Of a stretch of 55,868 nt of DNA, positions 34,621-44,554 are shown one piece after another. The stretch spans positions 1 to 55,868 of the forward strand of contig WYBX01000008.1 of the NCBI GenBank assembly GCA_011525695.1, given 5' to 3'. Source of the DNA: Verrucomicrobiia bacterium. Its GTDB lineage: Bacteria > Verrucomicrobiota > Verrucomicrobiia > Opitutales > Opitutaceae. How positions within the stretch are numbered: the first letter of the stretch is position 1; each line of letters opens with the position of its first letter. The translations under genes and the position numbers were made by a program. The notes under the pieces were generated by a model that did no database searches, was not told the origin of the DNA, and was given only the letters and a program-made list of their open reading frames with translations.

Positions 34621-36177
34621 TCAGGGACGGCCGGCGGCCAGGCTGACGAGTTCGGGCATCGCCGGGATGTCCTTGATGATCTGGGACGGATTCGGTCCGA
34701 CGCCGAGGTAGCGGAGGTTCGGTAGCTGATCGACCGCCGGGTGGGTCTGTCCCTCGAAGGCGACATCGAGCACGCCCTTCATCATCCCCGCCACGTAACG
34801 CTGGGCGTTGTGGGGCAGGTCGGCAAAGCGCCGGATTTGCGAAACATCCTCGCTCCATCCCGGATAGCTCACATACACGGGCCGCAGCGTCTTCCGGACC
34901 GCCTCGTTGCGGGGCACGTGCGTATGGCGCGTGCCGTCGGGTGCCTCATAGGCGACGCAAATCTGCAGATCGCCGCGCCAGTCGCCGCCGTGCGTGAGGG
35001 CGTCGAGCTTGTTGATCATGACGTCCTGAAAACCGCCGTAGCGCAGCGCGTCGCCCTTTTCCACGGCATCGTACCAGCCGACCATCCGCTGGCGGCCGGT
35101 GCTGGTGCCGAACTCGATCTGCTTCAGGCGGGAGGTGAGCGGTCGGCCCTCCTCCATTTGGGTCAGGAACGTGTGCGTGCCCACCTTGGTGTCGTACGCC
35201 TTGGCGACACCGAACGTGTGGACCCGCTGCAAAGGAATGCCGGCGCTCTCGAATAGTTCCGGTGTGAACGTGTGCGAGGCCGTCACGTTGGGTGAGAAGC
35301 CGCGGCGCTTGTCCAGCCAGTAGGCCTGGCCGAATTCGCCAATCACGGTGTGGCCGGCACGCAACTCCCGCATGATCAGCTCCCGAACCTCGCCGATGTT
35401 GCCCGCGAGGGCGGTGCCCGCCTCCCAATAGGCCGCGGTCAGCGCCGGAAGATTCAGCGAGAACGGATCCTGGCCCCGGAAAGGCGTGAAATCGAACTCG
35501 GCCTTCGTGAAGACCCCGGCTGCGATGGACTCGGCATTCGCGCGCTGCTCGGCGGCGGTGAGCTGGTCGAAGAAGGCATTCCAGGCCGGCGCATCGACGC
35601 GGCAGACGTGCTGGATCGTGCGGCAGGCGCGTTCCGTGCGCTGGGCCAGTTTGCGCGCGAAATAATTGGGACCGGCATGGAAATCCGAGAAATAGATCTG
35701 CTGCTGGCTGACTTCGTCCACGTAGGCGGGCGTGATTCCGCGGCCGGTCGAGCCGCGAGCCTCCTCGCCGAGGATGTGGACACGGTAATGTTCCCACGCG
35801 AGGTCGAGCAACCGGTGGGTCAAATCGGCTACGAGGGTCCGCTCATCGATGAGCAATCGCGACAGGACGGCGTAGCCCCGCTGCTCGAGCGGGCGCGTTT
35901 CCCAGCCGATCTTCCTGGGATCCGCGACGACGCCGCTGCCGATGCACAAGTGGGCCGCATCGCGCACGACCACGCCGGCGGGCAGCAGGTTCAGCTTGAT
36001 GCCCCCAGCCGTGTGGCCGGAGTTTGCGCCGCCATTCACCTTGAGGACCACGGAGACCGGGGCGGAGGTGCCGCGCAGTTCGTCGGCAATTTCCGGTATG
36101 AGGCGGCCCTTGCCTTCATCCCCGAGGGAGATGCCGACGTCGGCGATGAGCTGGCTGGAAAACGGAAGCAGGGACAT
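34621..36177 (-). CDS. purA: Divergent adenylosuccinate synthetase
   Basis: PurA joins IMP and aspartate with GTP on the AMP branch. The match is clear but unusual: SLGDEGKGR stands for WGDEGKGK (catalytic Asp kept, last Lys replaced by Arg), GGANSGHT for GGHNAGHT (catalytic His kept), [26 protein letters not shown] for TTGRRRRTGWLD, INKLDAL for guanine contact, and GVGPNPSQ for STGPDRTE. At 518 residues it is about 90 longer than E. coli PurA, with the extra length mainly in the middle (about 200-290). The ATG at 36177 is used. guaB, the other IMP branch enzyme, lies 0.8 kb upstream on the same strand. Confidence 0.82.
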   Translation of the reverse strand: MSLLPFSSQLIADVGISLGDEGKGRLIPEIADELRGTSAPVSVVLKVNGGANSGHTAGGIKLNLLPAGVVVRDAAHLCIGSGVVADPRKIGWETRPLEQRGYAVLSRLLIDERTLVADLTHRLLDLAWEHYRVHILGEEARGSTGRGITPAYVDEVSQQQIYFSDFHAGPNYFARKLAQRTERACRTIQHVCRVDAPAWNAFFDQLTAAEQRANAESIAAGVFTKAEFDFTPFRGQDPFSLNLPALTAAYWEAGTALAGNIGEVRELIMRELRAGHTVIGEFGQAYWLDKRRGFSPNVTASHTFTPELFESAGIPLQRVHTFGVAKAYDTKVGTHTFLTQMEEGRPLTSRLKQIEFGTSTGRQRMVGWYDAVEKGDALRYGGFQDVMINKLDALTHGGDWRGDLQICVAYEAPDGTRHTHVPRNEAVRKTLRPVYVSYPGWSEDVSQIRRFADLPHNAQRYVAGMMKGVLDVAFEGQTHPAVDQLPNLRYLGVGPNPSQIIKDIPAMPELVSLAAGRP

Positions 36178-36564
36178 GGTGGCGTAGGTTGTGGCAACCA
36201 AAGTCCTTCGGGTGAAAAACCCTTGTTGCCGAACAGGGAAAACGCGACCGCAGGGGCAAGCGCAAACAGAAAACGGGGCAGACTTCCGGCACCCCGGCCT
36301 CCAATGATCTCCGGCAGCCGCTTCGCGGAACGCATGCCCGGTTCCGGAATTTCCTCGATGACGCGGCGATTGCTGTACCGGAGGGCGGAAACGGGTGGAA
36401 CCGCAGGGCACTCTGGGGAAGGGCGGGACTCTATCGATTCCTCCCAACCCGGTCATATCGCAGCGGGACAAAAATCAAACCAGGTGGTGCCGGCGTGATC
36501 CCGCAGGCTTCCGATAATTGCTAAGGCCCGGGATCCGGCGGCTCCTCCAATAGCGGACAATTCC
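36178..36564. other. Intergenic region between divergent purA and lipoprotein genes
   Basis: 387 bp that must hold promoters for purA (-) and the lipoprotein (+). No clear gene, repeat or riboswitch was seen; an open frame reading on from purA has no recognisable content. Confidence 0.5.
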
Positions 36565-36867
36565 ATGAACATCGATCGATTCAAACTTTCCGCGGTGGCG
36601 TTCACCGCGCTTGCCCTGACACTGGCGGGCTGTGGGCGCGATACGCGTAGCAACCCGGAGATGGACAACACCACCGACAGCAGTGCCACGCCGGCCACCA
36701 CAGAAACGACTGGTGCGGAAGACATCGCCAGAACGAACGGCATGACCGGCACGGGCAGCACCACCGGTGCCAGCAGCACAACGGGAGTCAGCGGGACCAG
36801 CGGCACGACGGGGACGAACACGACGGACGGCGACAGCGGGACCTCGGGTTCGTCGCAGACGCCCTGA
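36565..36867 (+). CDS. Small low-complexity lipoprotein
   Basis: A 100-residue predicted lipoprotein. Residues 1-21 form a type II signal peptide ending in a lipobox LAGC (Cys23 or so). The mature part is almost wholly Thr, Gly and Ser (TGTGSTTGASSTTGVSGTSG), so it is probably unstructured. The hydrophobic start and codon bias support a real gene. Such small Thr/Gly-rich lipoproteins are common in Verrucomicrobia but have no known job. The gene is followed by a 58-bp dispersed repeat. Confidence 0.65.
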   Translation: MNIDRFKLSAVAFTALALTLAGCGRDTRSNPEMDNTTDSSATPATTETTGAEDIARTNGMTGTGSTTGASSTTGVSGTSGTTGTNTTDGDSGTSGSSQTP

Positions 36868-36926
36868 CCGGAAACCTCGCGACTTTGCCGGAGATTGGAG
36901 TGCCTGAGCAGCCTGTCGGTCTTACC

Positions 36927-36984
36927 GCGGTTCGATTTGAAGGCAGCGAACGTGAGGGCGAATCATCCGACATGCTGCTAAATG
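36927..36984 (+). repeat. 58-bp dispersed repeat, copy 2
   Basis: Same-orientation match to 26401-26458 with six substitutions. It lies between the lipoprotein gene and the 3' end of guaB, again in a convergent gap, the same setting as copy 1. Confidence 0.85.
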
Positions 36985-37019
36985 CCGATCCTCCGTGGCC
37001 GGCGCCGCCGCGGTGCAGG

Positions 37020-38612
37020 TCAGGAATTCGTGGCGCGGGTCGACACCTCGATCACGTCGTGCGGCGCAGCCTCCTTCTGTCCCGCGGGGCTGATCCGGAT
37101 GAAACGGGCCCGCGACCGGAGTTCCGCCAGCGTGGCGGCTCCGAGGTAGCCCATCCCGCTCTGCACGCCGCCAATCAGGTTGGCCAGCACGTCGTCGACC
37201 GACCCTGAGACCTCCTTCAGCGCCTCGATCCCCTCCGCGGCCACCTTCCGCGTCGTATCCGCCTTGTCGTGACCGTAGCGGGCGGCGCTGCCGGCCTTCA
37301 TGGCGGCATGCGAACCCATCCCGCGGTATTGTTTGTAGACCTTGCCGTTGATCTCGAGAATCTCGCCCGGCGCCTCGCGGCAGCCGGCGAGCAGGCCGCC
37401 GAGGATGACCGCATCGGCCAGCGTCAGCGCCTTGACGATGTCGCCCGACTTGGTGATGCCACCGTCGGCGATGAGCTTGACCCCGGCCCTGCGGCCGGCG
37501 GTGCCCGCGACGAACAGTGCGGTGAGTTGCGGGATGCCGACGCCGGCCACGACCCGTGTCGTGCAGATCGAGCCGGGGCCCTGGCCGATCTTGATCGCAT
37601 TGGCGCCGCACTCCGCCAGGTAGGCCACCCCCGCGCCGCTGGTCACATTGCCGGCGATGATGGGCAGGTGCTTGAAGGCGCCGCGGACGAGTTTCACGAC
37701 CTCGCCGACCCCGGCGGTATGTCCATGCGCGGTCGAGACCGCGACGCAGTCCACGTGCTCCTCGACGAGGCGGCCGACGTGCTCGAGGATCTGCCCGCGG
37801 TCGAGCGTGCCGTCGGGCTTGCGCACGGGGGAGAGCGCCGCACCGACCAGCAGCCGGAAGTCCTCGTCGCGCGCGGGTTTCCGGCTCGACTTCGACTCCG
37901 AGGTGATCCGCTCCACATCCGAAGCGGTGATCAGCCCGCGCAGGTGGTCATCATCATCCACGACCAGCATCTTGTTGATCCCGACATTGGCGGAAAAGAA
38001 CCGGTCCGCGGCCTTGATCGGATCCTTGGCCGCGGCACGTTTGTGCTCCGTGATCAGTTGCGCCCGGGGGGTCATGACTTCGGACACCCGCTTGGCCCGA
38101 TAGCGCTCCTTCACCACATTGCCGGAGAGGAGGCCGGCAAGCTTGCCGGAGCCGTCGACCACCGGGAAGGTCGAGAAGGCAAAGCGCTTCGCCTCGATCA
38201 TCGCGAGAAGGTCGCCGATCAACTGGTCGGGGCCGACGGTGATCGGATCCTGGATCAGTCCATGGATGTGGCGTTTCACCCGGGCGACCTCCTTCACCTG
38301 CTCCTTGGGCGCCATGTTGTAATGGATGAGCCCAAGCCCGCCGTTCAGCGCCATGCCAATGGCCATCCGCGATTCCGTGACCGTGTCCATGTCCGACGAG
38401 ATGACGGGAATCTGCAGCCGGAGCTGTTCCGCGATGGTGGTGGAAGTATCCGCGTCGCGCGGCAGGATGTCGGAGTAGAGCGTGGCGAGCGAAACGTCGT
38501 CGAACGTGAGGGCCATGGGCAGGCTGGCCCGGAAAAATGCTTCGGCCGGGAGATAAAAATCGGCATCCGCGCCGGTTCCGCCGCTGGTGTGGGACGAGGC
38601 AACCTTGGTCAT
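37020..38612 (-). CDS. guaB: IMP dehydrogenase, divergent
   Basis: Oxidises IMP to XMP, first step to GMP. The 530-residue enzyme has the barrel start [17 protein letters not shown], two CBS domains (about residues 115-235), the nucleophile Cys350 in [10 protein letters not shown], the flap Arg445-Tyr446 and [13 protein letters not shown] near the end. Odd points are Ser293 in AVSTAHGHT, where IMPDHs carry the NAD-site Asp (DSAHGHS), and SSDMDTVTE for SAAMDTVTE. The ATG at 38612 is used; an open frame continuing upstream is shadow. GMP reductase is a lesser alternative; the CBS pair favours IMPDH. Confidence 0.88.
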   Translation of the reverse strand: MTKVASSHTSGGTGADADFYLPAEAFFRASLPMALTFDDVSLATLYSDILPRDADTSTTIAEQLRLQIPVISSDMDTVTESRMAIGMALNGGLGLIHYNMAPKEQVKEVARVKRHIHGLIQDPITVGPDQLIGDLLAMIEAKRFAFSTFPVVDGSGKLAGLLSGNVVKERYRAKRVSEVMTPRAQLITEHKRAAAKDPIKAADRFFSANVGINKMLVVDDDDHLRGLITASDVERITSESKSSRKPARDEDFRLLVGAALSPVRKPDGTLDRGQILEHVGRLVEEHVDCVAVSTAHGHTAGVGEVVKLVRGAFKHLPIIAGNVTSGAGVAYLAECGANAIKIGQGPGSICTTRVVAGVGIPQLTALFVAGTAGRRAGVKLIADGGITKSGDIVKALTLADAVILGGLLAGCREAPGEILEINGKVYKQYRGMGSHAAMKAGSAARYGHDKADTTRKVAAEGIEALKEVSGSVDDVLANLIGGVQSGMGYLGAATLAELRSRARFIRISPAGQKEAAPHDVIEVSTRATNS

Positions 38613-38708
38613 GAGTTGCCATGAACGGAGTAGGCGTGGAGGCGCCAAGCGCAAGGGGGATTTTCGCAGCCGGGGCTTTACGCCGGGCCACTCGGAGATA
38701 AACCCCGG

Positions 38709-39785
38709 ATGGTTGCCATGCGTGTTCGCTTCGAGTTCCGCCGTTACCGGCTGCCGTTTCGCACTCCCGTTCGAACCGCGCACGGGTCCTGGAGCGTCCG
38801 GGAGGGGGTGCTGGTCCGGCTGACGGCTGGATCGGATGCCGGTGCGGGAGACTCGGGTTATGGCGAGGCGGCGCCGATCCCGTGGTTTGGAACGGAGGCG
38901 GTGGAGGAGGTCGAGGCGGAGTGCCGGGCGCTGGGAGAGTGGGTGGACGACCGGAGGCTCAACGAGGTGCCGCCTCATTTCCGCTGTCTCCGCAATGCGA
39001 TAGCCAGTGCCCGGTCGGAACTCGGGGAAACTCGCGCCGAGCCAGCGGCAAAGGGTGGACCTGCCGGTCCCGGCTACCTGCCTTGTGCCGCGCTGCTGCC
39101 GGCGGGCCGCCGCGCGCTGGCGGAGATTGGGACCAAAGCTGAGGCGGGTTTCCGCGTCTTCAAATGGAAGGTCGGGGTGGGCGATGTCGCGGACGAACTC
39201 GGTTTGTTCGACGACCTTTGTGGCGAGCTTCCCCCTGGCGGACGGCTGCGGCTGGACGCCAACGGTGCCTGGAACCGGGCGCAGGCAGAACGCTGGCTGG
39301 AACGGTGCGCGGAACGGCCGGTGGAGTTTGTGGAGCAGCCCTGTCTCGCATCCAGCAAGGCGGACGGAGCCGAGCGGAGGCGGGTCGAGGATTTGCTGCT
39401 GGGACTGGCCGGCGATTTTCCCACGCCGATCGGGCTGGATGAAGCGCTCATCACCGAGAGTGATGTCGAGCGTTGGATGGCTGCCGGATGGCCGGGAATA
39501 TTCGTGGTCAAACCATCGTTGATTGGCGACCCTGCCACCGCGCTCGCAAAGCTGGCCAACGCCCGGGCGGCGGTCGTTCTTTCCGCGGCGCTCGAGACCG
39601 CGGTGGGGGCACGTGCCGGGCTGCGAATGGCATTCGCGTGGCCGGGCGAACCGCGGGCGCTCGGCTTCGGCGTGTGGCCATTGTTTTCCGATCCGCGTTG
39701 CGACGGCCCGGCCGCGGCGCCCTTCATTCGTTACGAGGACGTCGGGCAACTCAACCCGGAGGCCGTATGGAACGCCGTGAGCTGA
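38709..39785 (+). CDS. menC: o-Succinylbenzoate synthase
   Basis: Enolase-superfamily enzyme of menaquinone synthesis that dehydrates SHCHC to o-succinylbenzoate. The 358-residue product shows the barrel lysine pair in FKWKVGV (KxK), metal ligands in [17 protein letters not shown] and IGLDEALI, and the second Lys in FVVKPSLIG. Other superfamily members share these, but menE follows directly and overlaps its 3' end by 19 bases, which makes MenC the likely role. A second ATG at 38718 is possible. Confidence 0.85.
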   Translation: MVAMRVRFEFRRYRLPFRTPVRTAHGSWSVREGVLVRLTAGSDAGAGDSGYGEAAPIPWFGTEAVEEVEAECRALGEWVDDRRLNEVPPHFRCLRNAIASARSELGETRAEPAAKGGPAGPGYLPCAALLPAGRRALAEIGTKAEAGFRVFKWKVGVGDVADELGLFDDLCGELPPGGRLRLDANGAWNRAQAERWLERCAERPVEFVEQPCLASSKADGAERRRVEDLLLGLAGDFPTPIGLDEALITESDVERWMAAGWPGIFVVKPSLIGDPATALAKLANARAAVVLSAALETAVGARAGLRMAFAWPGEPRALGFGVWPLFSDPRCDGPAAAPFIRYEDVGQLNPEAVWNAVS

Positions 39786-40960
39786 GAGCACTCGTAGAGG
39801 CCACCGGCTGTGCCGAGGAGTCGAACGGAGTTGTGTTTCTTTGCGACCCCGGTTGGATTCCAAGCGAACGAGACGCGGTTGTGACGCTCAAATCCGCCGC
39901 AAGCGATTGCGACGCCGGCTGGCTGGCCGTTCGGACCGGCGGTTCGGGTGGCGGCGTGAAGTTTGCGCTGCATGATGAAGGCACACTCGCAACCGCGGTC
40001 GCCGGATGGCGGGCGCATTTCGGGCTGGAAAAGGTCAATGCCATCGACGTGCTGCCAGCGCATCATGTCAGCGGCCTGATGGCGCGGGTCCGTTGCCGTG
40101 CGACGGGCGGCAGGCATGTGGCATGGAACTGGAAAGCGCTCGAGGCGGGTGAGCTGCCGCGGCTGGCGGACGACGGTGGGCCCTGGGTGCTTTCGCTGGT
40201 GCCAACGCAACTCCAGCGGTTGCTGCGCTCAACGGCGGCAGTGCAATGGCTGCAGCGGTTTGCGGTGGTGTTTGTCGGCGGCGGACCGGCCTGGCCCATG
40301 CTGATCGACCGGGCGATCGGCGAGGGCGTGGCCGTATCGATTAGTTATGGGATGACAGAAACAGCGGCGATGGTGACGGCGCTTCGTCCGGAGGAGACGG
40401 CGGCCGGGGAGCGGAGTTGCGGGGCGCCGCTGCCGCATGCCCGAATCCGGATCGGCACGGACGGCGTGATCGCAATCGAAGGCGGCTCGATTTGCCACGG
40501 GTATCTGGAAATTTCCGCCGATGGCCGGGCGATCAGGCGGAGATTTCAGTCAGCCGGCGAAGCGCCAGTGCCGGGGGCGGCCGGGCTGCGGGAATTTGTC
40601 ACGGAGGACCTCGGACGAATCGACGAGCAAGGTCATCTGCACGTGTTGGGCCGGCGGGATGCGGTCATCATCACGGGAGGTAAGAAGGTTCAGTCGGAGG
40701 CCGTGGAGGCGGCGCTGCGCGCCAGCGGCGAGTTCGTGGATGTGGCCGTGGTTGGCTTGCCCGATGAGGAATGGGGCGAGGTGATCGTGGCTTGCTATCC
40801 GCGCGGTGAGCGGGCGCCGGATCTGCAGCGCGCAATATCCGGACTGGCTCCCTACCAGCGGCCGAAGCGATTTGTCGCGCTCAAGGATTGGCCACGGATG
40901 AGCCAGGGTAAGGTGAGTCGGGCAGCGCTGCGGGCGGCAATCCTGGATGCGGGCAGTTGA
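39767..40960 (+). CDS. menE: o-Succinylbenzoate-CoA ligase
   Basis: Acyl-adenylate-forming ligase that makes OSB-CoA for menaquinone. At 397 residues it is shorter than most MenE proteins. The P-loop is present in a degenerate form, TGGSGGGVK for TSGTTGxPK. Later motifs are clear: [12 protein letters not shown], the Asp-x4-Gly-x-Ile [13 protein letters not shown], and [21 protein letters not shown], then the late Lys in MSQGKVSR. It begins inside menC. This is not the oleC ligase, which is larger and sits with oleD. Confidence 0.82.
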   Translation: MERRELRALVEATGCAEESNGVVFLCDPGWIPSERDAVVTLKSAASDCDAGWLAVRTGGSGGGVKFALHDEGTLATAVAGWRAHFGLEKVNAIDVLPAHHVSGLMARVRCRATGGRHVAWNWKALEAGELPRLADDGGPWVLSLVPTQLQRLLRSTAAVQWLQRFAVVFVGGGPAWPMLIDRAIGEGVAVSISYGMTETAAMVTALRPEETAAGERSCGAPLPHARIRIGTDGVIAIEGGSICHGYLEISADGRAIRRRFQSAGEAPVPGAAGLREFVTEDLGRIDEQGHLHVLGRRDAVIITGGKKVQSEAVEAALRASGEFVDVAVVGLPDEEWGEVIVACYPRGERAPDLQRAISGLAPYQRPKRFVALKDWPRMSQGKVSRAALRAAILDAGS

Positions 40961-41075
40961 GAATCATCATGCCCGGTGTGGGCTTGTGGTGGCTGCAGCG
41001 AGGAGGCCCGAAGTGGTCGCGCGAATCCGACTCCCAGATTGACGATTGCGGGTGACGCTGCACGGTGCCGCGCAC

Positions 41076-41519
41076 ATGCCACACTCCGATTACACCCTGC
41101 TGCATGCCATTGCCGGCGGAATCCTCATCGGGCTTGGCAGCCTGCTGGCTGCGTTCGGCAGCGGCAAGCTGCCCGGCATATCGGGCATGTTCAGCCGGGT
41201 GCTGCGGCCCGTCGCCGGGGATGCCTTGTGGCGGCTCGTCTTTTTCGCGGGCTTGCTCGCTGGAGCAGGCCTGATGATCGCGTTCAACGAGCCCGCGGCC
41301 ATCTACCGTCCACTGCGGTCATTGCCGGTCGTCGCCGTGGCCGGCATCCTGGTCGGTTTTGGGACCCGGCTGGGCGGCGGGTGCACGAGCGGGCATGGGG
41401 TTTGCGGGCTTGGGCTCGGCTCGCGTGCGGCGCTGGTCGCTACCGTCACCTTCATGGCTGGTGGGATCGCCACCGTCTACCTGCTGCACCACACCGGGCT
41501 GGCCAAGCTTGTCCGATGA
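41076..41519 (+). CDS. YeeE/YedE family transporter, first half
   Basis: Inner-membrane protein of 147 residues with about four helices. The YeeE/YedE motif GTRLGGGCTSGHGVCGLG carries the conserved cysteines that in thiosulfate transporters relay the substrate. The ATG at 41076 gives MPHSDYTLLHAIAGG, the common start. It overlaps the second half by ATGA. Proteins of this pair import thiosulfate or another sulfur species. Confidence 0.85.
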   Translation: MPHSDYTLLHAIAGGILIGLGSLLAAFGSGKLPGISGMFSRVLRPVAGDALWRLVFFAGLLAGAGLMIAFNEPAAIYRPLRSLPVVAVAGILVGFGTRLGGGCTSGHGVCGLGLGSRAALVATVTFMAGGIATVYLLHHTGLAKLVR

Positions 41520-41947
41520 AGCCGCGACTGCTCGTGCAGCTGCTCGCAGGAGCGCTTTTTGGCGCAGGCTTGGCGATTTCCGGCATGCTCGATCCGGCGC
41601 GCGTGATCGGGTTTCTCGATCTGGCCGGTGATTGGGACCCTGCGCTGATCGGAGTCATGGGCGGTGCAGTGGTTACGTTTGGCGGTGGGATGCTGCTTCG
41701 GCGGCGGATGGCAGGTGGCAGGGGCTGGTTTGGGAGGTCGCTGCCGTGCGCGATGGAAATGCGAATCGATCGCCGGCTCTTCATCGGCGCGCTCGTTTTT
41801 GGCGCCGGCTGGGGACTCAGTGGCTTCTGTCCGGGGCCCGGACTCGCGAATCTCGCCGCCCTGCGCGCGGAGGCCCTGGTCTTTGCCCCGGCGATGGCGG
41901 TGGGAATGCTGCTCGCTCGGACCGGGTTTGGGGTCGATCGGGAGTAG
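41516..41947 (+). CDS. YeeE/YedE (DUF6691-type) transporter, second half
   Basis: Inner-membrane protein of 143 residues, start overlapping the previous gene by four bases. It opens LLAGALFGAGLAISGMLDPARVIGFLDLAGDWDP, which identifies the partner half, and later shows WGLSGFCPGPGLANLA with the second conserved Cys. Together the two give the two-domain layout of single-chain YeeE. They follow menE by about 115 bases and may not be part of its transcript. Confidence 0.85.
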   Translation: MKPRLLVQLLAGALFGAGLAISGMLDPARVIGFLDLAGDWDPALIGVMGGAVVTFGGGMLLRRRMAGGRGWFGRSLPCAMEMRIDRRLFIGALVFGAGWGLSGFCPGPGLANLAALRAEALVFAPAMAVGMLLARTGFGVDRE

Positions 41948-42033
41948 CGCCGCGGTGCTGGGGCTTCGCGGCAATCTGCCAGGCAGCCTGATGAGTCGAA
42001 CCGCGTACCCGCCGCTGGTCGACCGGCACCCGA

Positions 42034-42774
42034 TTAGGATCCGGCTGGTTTCGCGCCGTGGGATTGTTTGGCGAGATTCTGGATCGCGGTCTGGACCATC
42101 TGGTCCATGGACGGGGAGGGATCACCGGGCGAGACATTGCCGATCACCTCTACCCGCCAGCGCACCGTTGCCTGCGACGGGTCGGCGGGAAGCGGCAGTT
42201 CGTGTGCGACCAGCACCAGGCGGCTGATCTTGCGGGGGACCTCCTGCTCATCGCTCTGGCCCAGCCGCTCGCCATCCAGCTGCATGTCACCGGTTCGCCT
42301 GATTTCATTCTCGGGACCGATGAACACCTGGCCCTCGTTGGTCGGCTTGTCGTTGAGCATGTTTTCGTAGCGCCCTCCGGGCACCATTCCCGCGATGTTC
42401 TTGTAACGAGTCGAGTCGGGGTTCAGCGACGCATACGAGGCCGCAGAATTCACCACCCTGCGCTCATAGATCCGCCGGTTTTCTTCAGCGAAAAGATGAA
42501 CCACCACGGCGGCGTCCATCGGCAGGGCGGACTGGTAGCCCAACTGAATCAAGGCGGCGTCCATCCGGAGCCGATACGGCAGCAGGATCTCCTCCGAGGC
42601 GCGATTGGCGAACGCCAGCACGTATTTCTTGTCGGCGGCTGAAACCGCCGCCCGAGCCAGGTCGGTCTTCACGGTGATGGGCGACGAGGCCGGCGTGCCA
42701 CAGCCCGCGAGCAGGGCGGCACAACCGAGTGCAAAACTGACGAGACAGGTGGTCCGGGGGGCGAGGCAGGTCAT
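42034..42774 (-). CDS. Lipoprotein of unknown function
   Basis: A 246-residue predicted lipoprotein. The signal peptide (LVSFALGCAALLAG) ends in a lipobox with Cys at about residue 25 (LLAGC). The mature chain has a polar region with FAEENRRIYERRVVNSAAS, then a beta-rich domain ending VRWRVEVIGNVSPGDPSPS and a helix (MDQMVQTAIQNLAKQ). No family recognised with confidence; DUF4136-like periplasmic lipoproteins are a possible relation. It lies downstream of an SDR gene on the same strand. Confidence 0.7.
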   Translation of the reverse strand: MTCLAPRTTCLVSFALGCAALLAGCGTPASSPITVKTDLARAAVSAADKKYVLAFANRASEEILLPYRLRMDAALIQLGYQSALPMDAAVVVHLFAEENRRIYERRVVNSAASYASLNPDSTRYKNIAGMVPGGRYENMLNDKPTNEGQVFIGPENEIRRTGDMQLDGERLGQSDEQEVPRKISRLVLVAHELPLPADPSQATVRWRVEVIGNVSPGDPSPSMDQMVQTAIQNLAKQSHGAKPAGS

Positions 42775-42884
42775 GGCAGCGGCGATTGATCGCCGGTGAA
42801 ATAGCGATCGCCTTATGACATGACAAGCAAAGGTGGGTGGGAATCGCCGTGAAGTTCACGAACGCGACCAGCGTGGAATTCGGA

Positions 42885-43640
42885 TCAAAACGTCTGGGCG
42901 GAGGGACGGAGCTGGATGTCGCAGACCTGGACTCCGGCCGGGGCGGAAAGGATGTAGCGGACGGCGCCAACGATATCCGCTGGCGTCAATGGCGGGTACG
43001 GATAACCACCTTTTTGAGCAATCATGCCCTCGGGTTTGTGGTGCCAGGGCGTGTCGACCAGCCCGGGCGAAAGCAGGGCAACCTTTATGGCCTGGCCTTC
43101 CTGCGCCAGCTCCGAACGAAGTCCGTCCGTGAGGATCCGCAACGCGTGCTTGGTGGCCGCGTAGATCGCGGGCGTGCCCGGCATGACGCGATGCCCCGTC
43201 ATCGATGACACGTTGATGATGGCGGCCTCAGACTTGCCGCGCATCGCCTGGGCGGCCTGGCGCATGCAGATGAGCGCGGCCCGCACATTGAGGTCGAGGG
43301 CCGCCTGGACTTCGCTCCACTCCGCATGGAGCAACGAGCGGCCGCCCAGCATTCCCGCATTGTTGACCAGGATGTCCGGAGCGCCCCAACGCGCGACGAG
43401 GTCGGCGAAGAACCGGTGATTGGTTTCAGGGTCGCACTGGTCGCCCGCGAGCACCAGTGCGTCACTGCCTGCTGCCTGCACTCTAGCGGCGGTCTCGGCG
43501 AGCGCGTCCGGCCGGCGTCCGGCGATGCCCACCTTGAGGCCGAGCCGGCCGAAATCCTCGGCGATTGCCCGGCCGATCCCGGAACTGGCGCCGGTCACCA
43601 GTGCGATTTTTCCGCGCCAGCGTTGAAGCTCAGGTGTCAT
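42885..43640 (-). CDS. SDR-family oxidoreductase
   Basis: Classical short-chain dehydrogenase of 251 residues, cytosolic. VTGASSGIGRAIAE binds the cofactor, ILVNNAG follows, the catalytic Ser is in INVSSMTG and Tyr-x3-Lys in YAATKHAL; an Arg after the first strand (IAGRRPDAL) suggests NADP. The ATG at 43640 (MTPELQRWRGK) is used. It is divergent from the RraA gene with a 143-bp gap that likely holds both promoters, tying it to the sugar cluster. Substrate unknown. Confidence 0.85.
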   Translation of the reverse strand: MTPELQRWRGKIALVTGASSGIGRAIAEDFGRLGLKVGIAGRRPDALAETAARVQAAGSDALVLAGDQCDPETNHRFFADLVARWGAPDILVNNAGMLGGRSLLHAEWSEVQAALDLNVRAALICMRQAAQAMRGKSEAAIINVSSMTGHRVMPGTPAIYAATKHALRILTDGLRSELAQEGQAIKVALLSPGLVDTPWHHKPEGMIAQKGGYPYPPLTPADIVGAVRYILSAPAGVQVCDIQLRPSAQTF

Positions 43641-43783
43641 GCGGCGAGCCTGACGGGACCGTCCGGACCGGCAACCTGGCAATGTGGTCCCATTCGCGAA
43701 CCACCGGTTTGCCTTTGGACGAACTGCCGCCGCTCATGACCGTCTTGCCCGGGCGCGCCGCGCCCGCCCCGGCACACACCACC

Positions 43784-44554
43784 ATGAAGGTACCGAAGCC
43801 CCACTCCCGCCCGCTCACCGACGGCGAAATGCACGAGCTCACGCGCTGGAACACTCCGACCATCTACAATGGTTGGGAACAACTGACACGCCACAACCCG
43901 GCGCGGGACGCATTCAACCTCGAGCCAACGTGCGACTATATGCCGCAAATGGGCCCGATGGTCGGCTATGCCGTCACGGTGGTCTGCCAGCCCGGAAACA
44001 GCGCTCATCGGAAGAGGAATCCCAATGCCTGGAGCGAGTATCGCCGCTACCTTGCCACCGTGAGCGGTCCGAAAATCGTCGTGGTGCAGGATCTCGACAA
44101 ACCGCGCCTCTTTGGAGCCTTTTGGGGCGAGGTGACGAGCAATTTCCACCGGGCGCTTGGCTGCGTCGGCACCATCATTGATGGCGGGATTCGTGACGTT
44201 GACGAGATGACGGCGGCGGGTTTCAAGGCGCTGGCGCGAGCCACGTGCGTCGGGCATGCCCATTCCTGCCCGGTGCGCTGGGGCGTTCCGGTGGAGGTGT
44301 TCGGGCGGAAGATCATCCCGGGGCAGCTGATTCATGCGGACAAGCACGGGTTTCTGGCGATCCCGCCGGGGGAGGAGCAGGGCCTGCTCGAGGCGGCGAA
44401 GTTCATGGACGCGGGCGAGTGCCGTACCCTCATCGAAGCGGCGCGCGACACGACCGGGCGGACGTCGCTCGAGATTTGTGATGCGCTTGATCGTGCGGGT
44501 GCCGAGTTCCAAAAGGCCGCGCGAAAGAAATTCAGCCGCAACGGCGAATGGTGA
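43784..44554 (+). CDS. RraA-family protein (HMG/CHA aldolase-like)
   Basis: Cytosolic protein of 256 residues in the RraA/aldolase fold. Members are class II aldolases for 4-hydroxy-4-methyl-2-oxoglutarate, oxaloacetate decarboxylases, or RNase E inhibitors. The Mg-binding Arg-Asp pair is seen in IIDGGIRDVDEM, and a Gly-rich upstream loop (FWGEVTSNFHRALG) in place. The longer N-terminus (MKVPKPHSRPLTDGEMHEL) and extra length are typical of sugar-acid pathway members. The ATG at 43784 is used. Its end overlaps the MFS start, supporting a shared operon and a retro-aldol role. Confidence 0.8.
   Translation: MKVPKPHSRPLTDGEMHELTRWNTPTIYNGWEQLTRHNPARDAFNLEPTCDYMPQMGPMVGYAVTVVCQPGNSAHRKRNPNAWSEYRRYLATVSGPKIVVVQDLDKPRLFGAFWGEVTSNFHRALGCVGTIIDGGIRDVDEMTAAGFKALARATCVGHAHSCPVRWGVPVEVFGRKIIPGQLIHADKHGFLAIPPGEEQGLLEAAKFMDAGECRTLIEAARDTTGRTSLEICDALDRAGAEFQKAARKKFSRNGEW

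Noticed and set aside
39767..40960. oleC, which would complete the Ole pathway
   Set aside because: The ligase is short, overlaps menC and has MenE-type context; OleC is larger and pairs with oleD.
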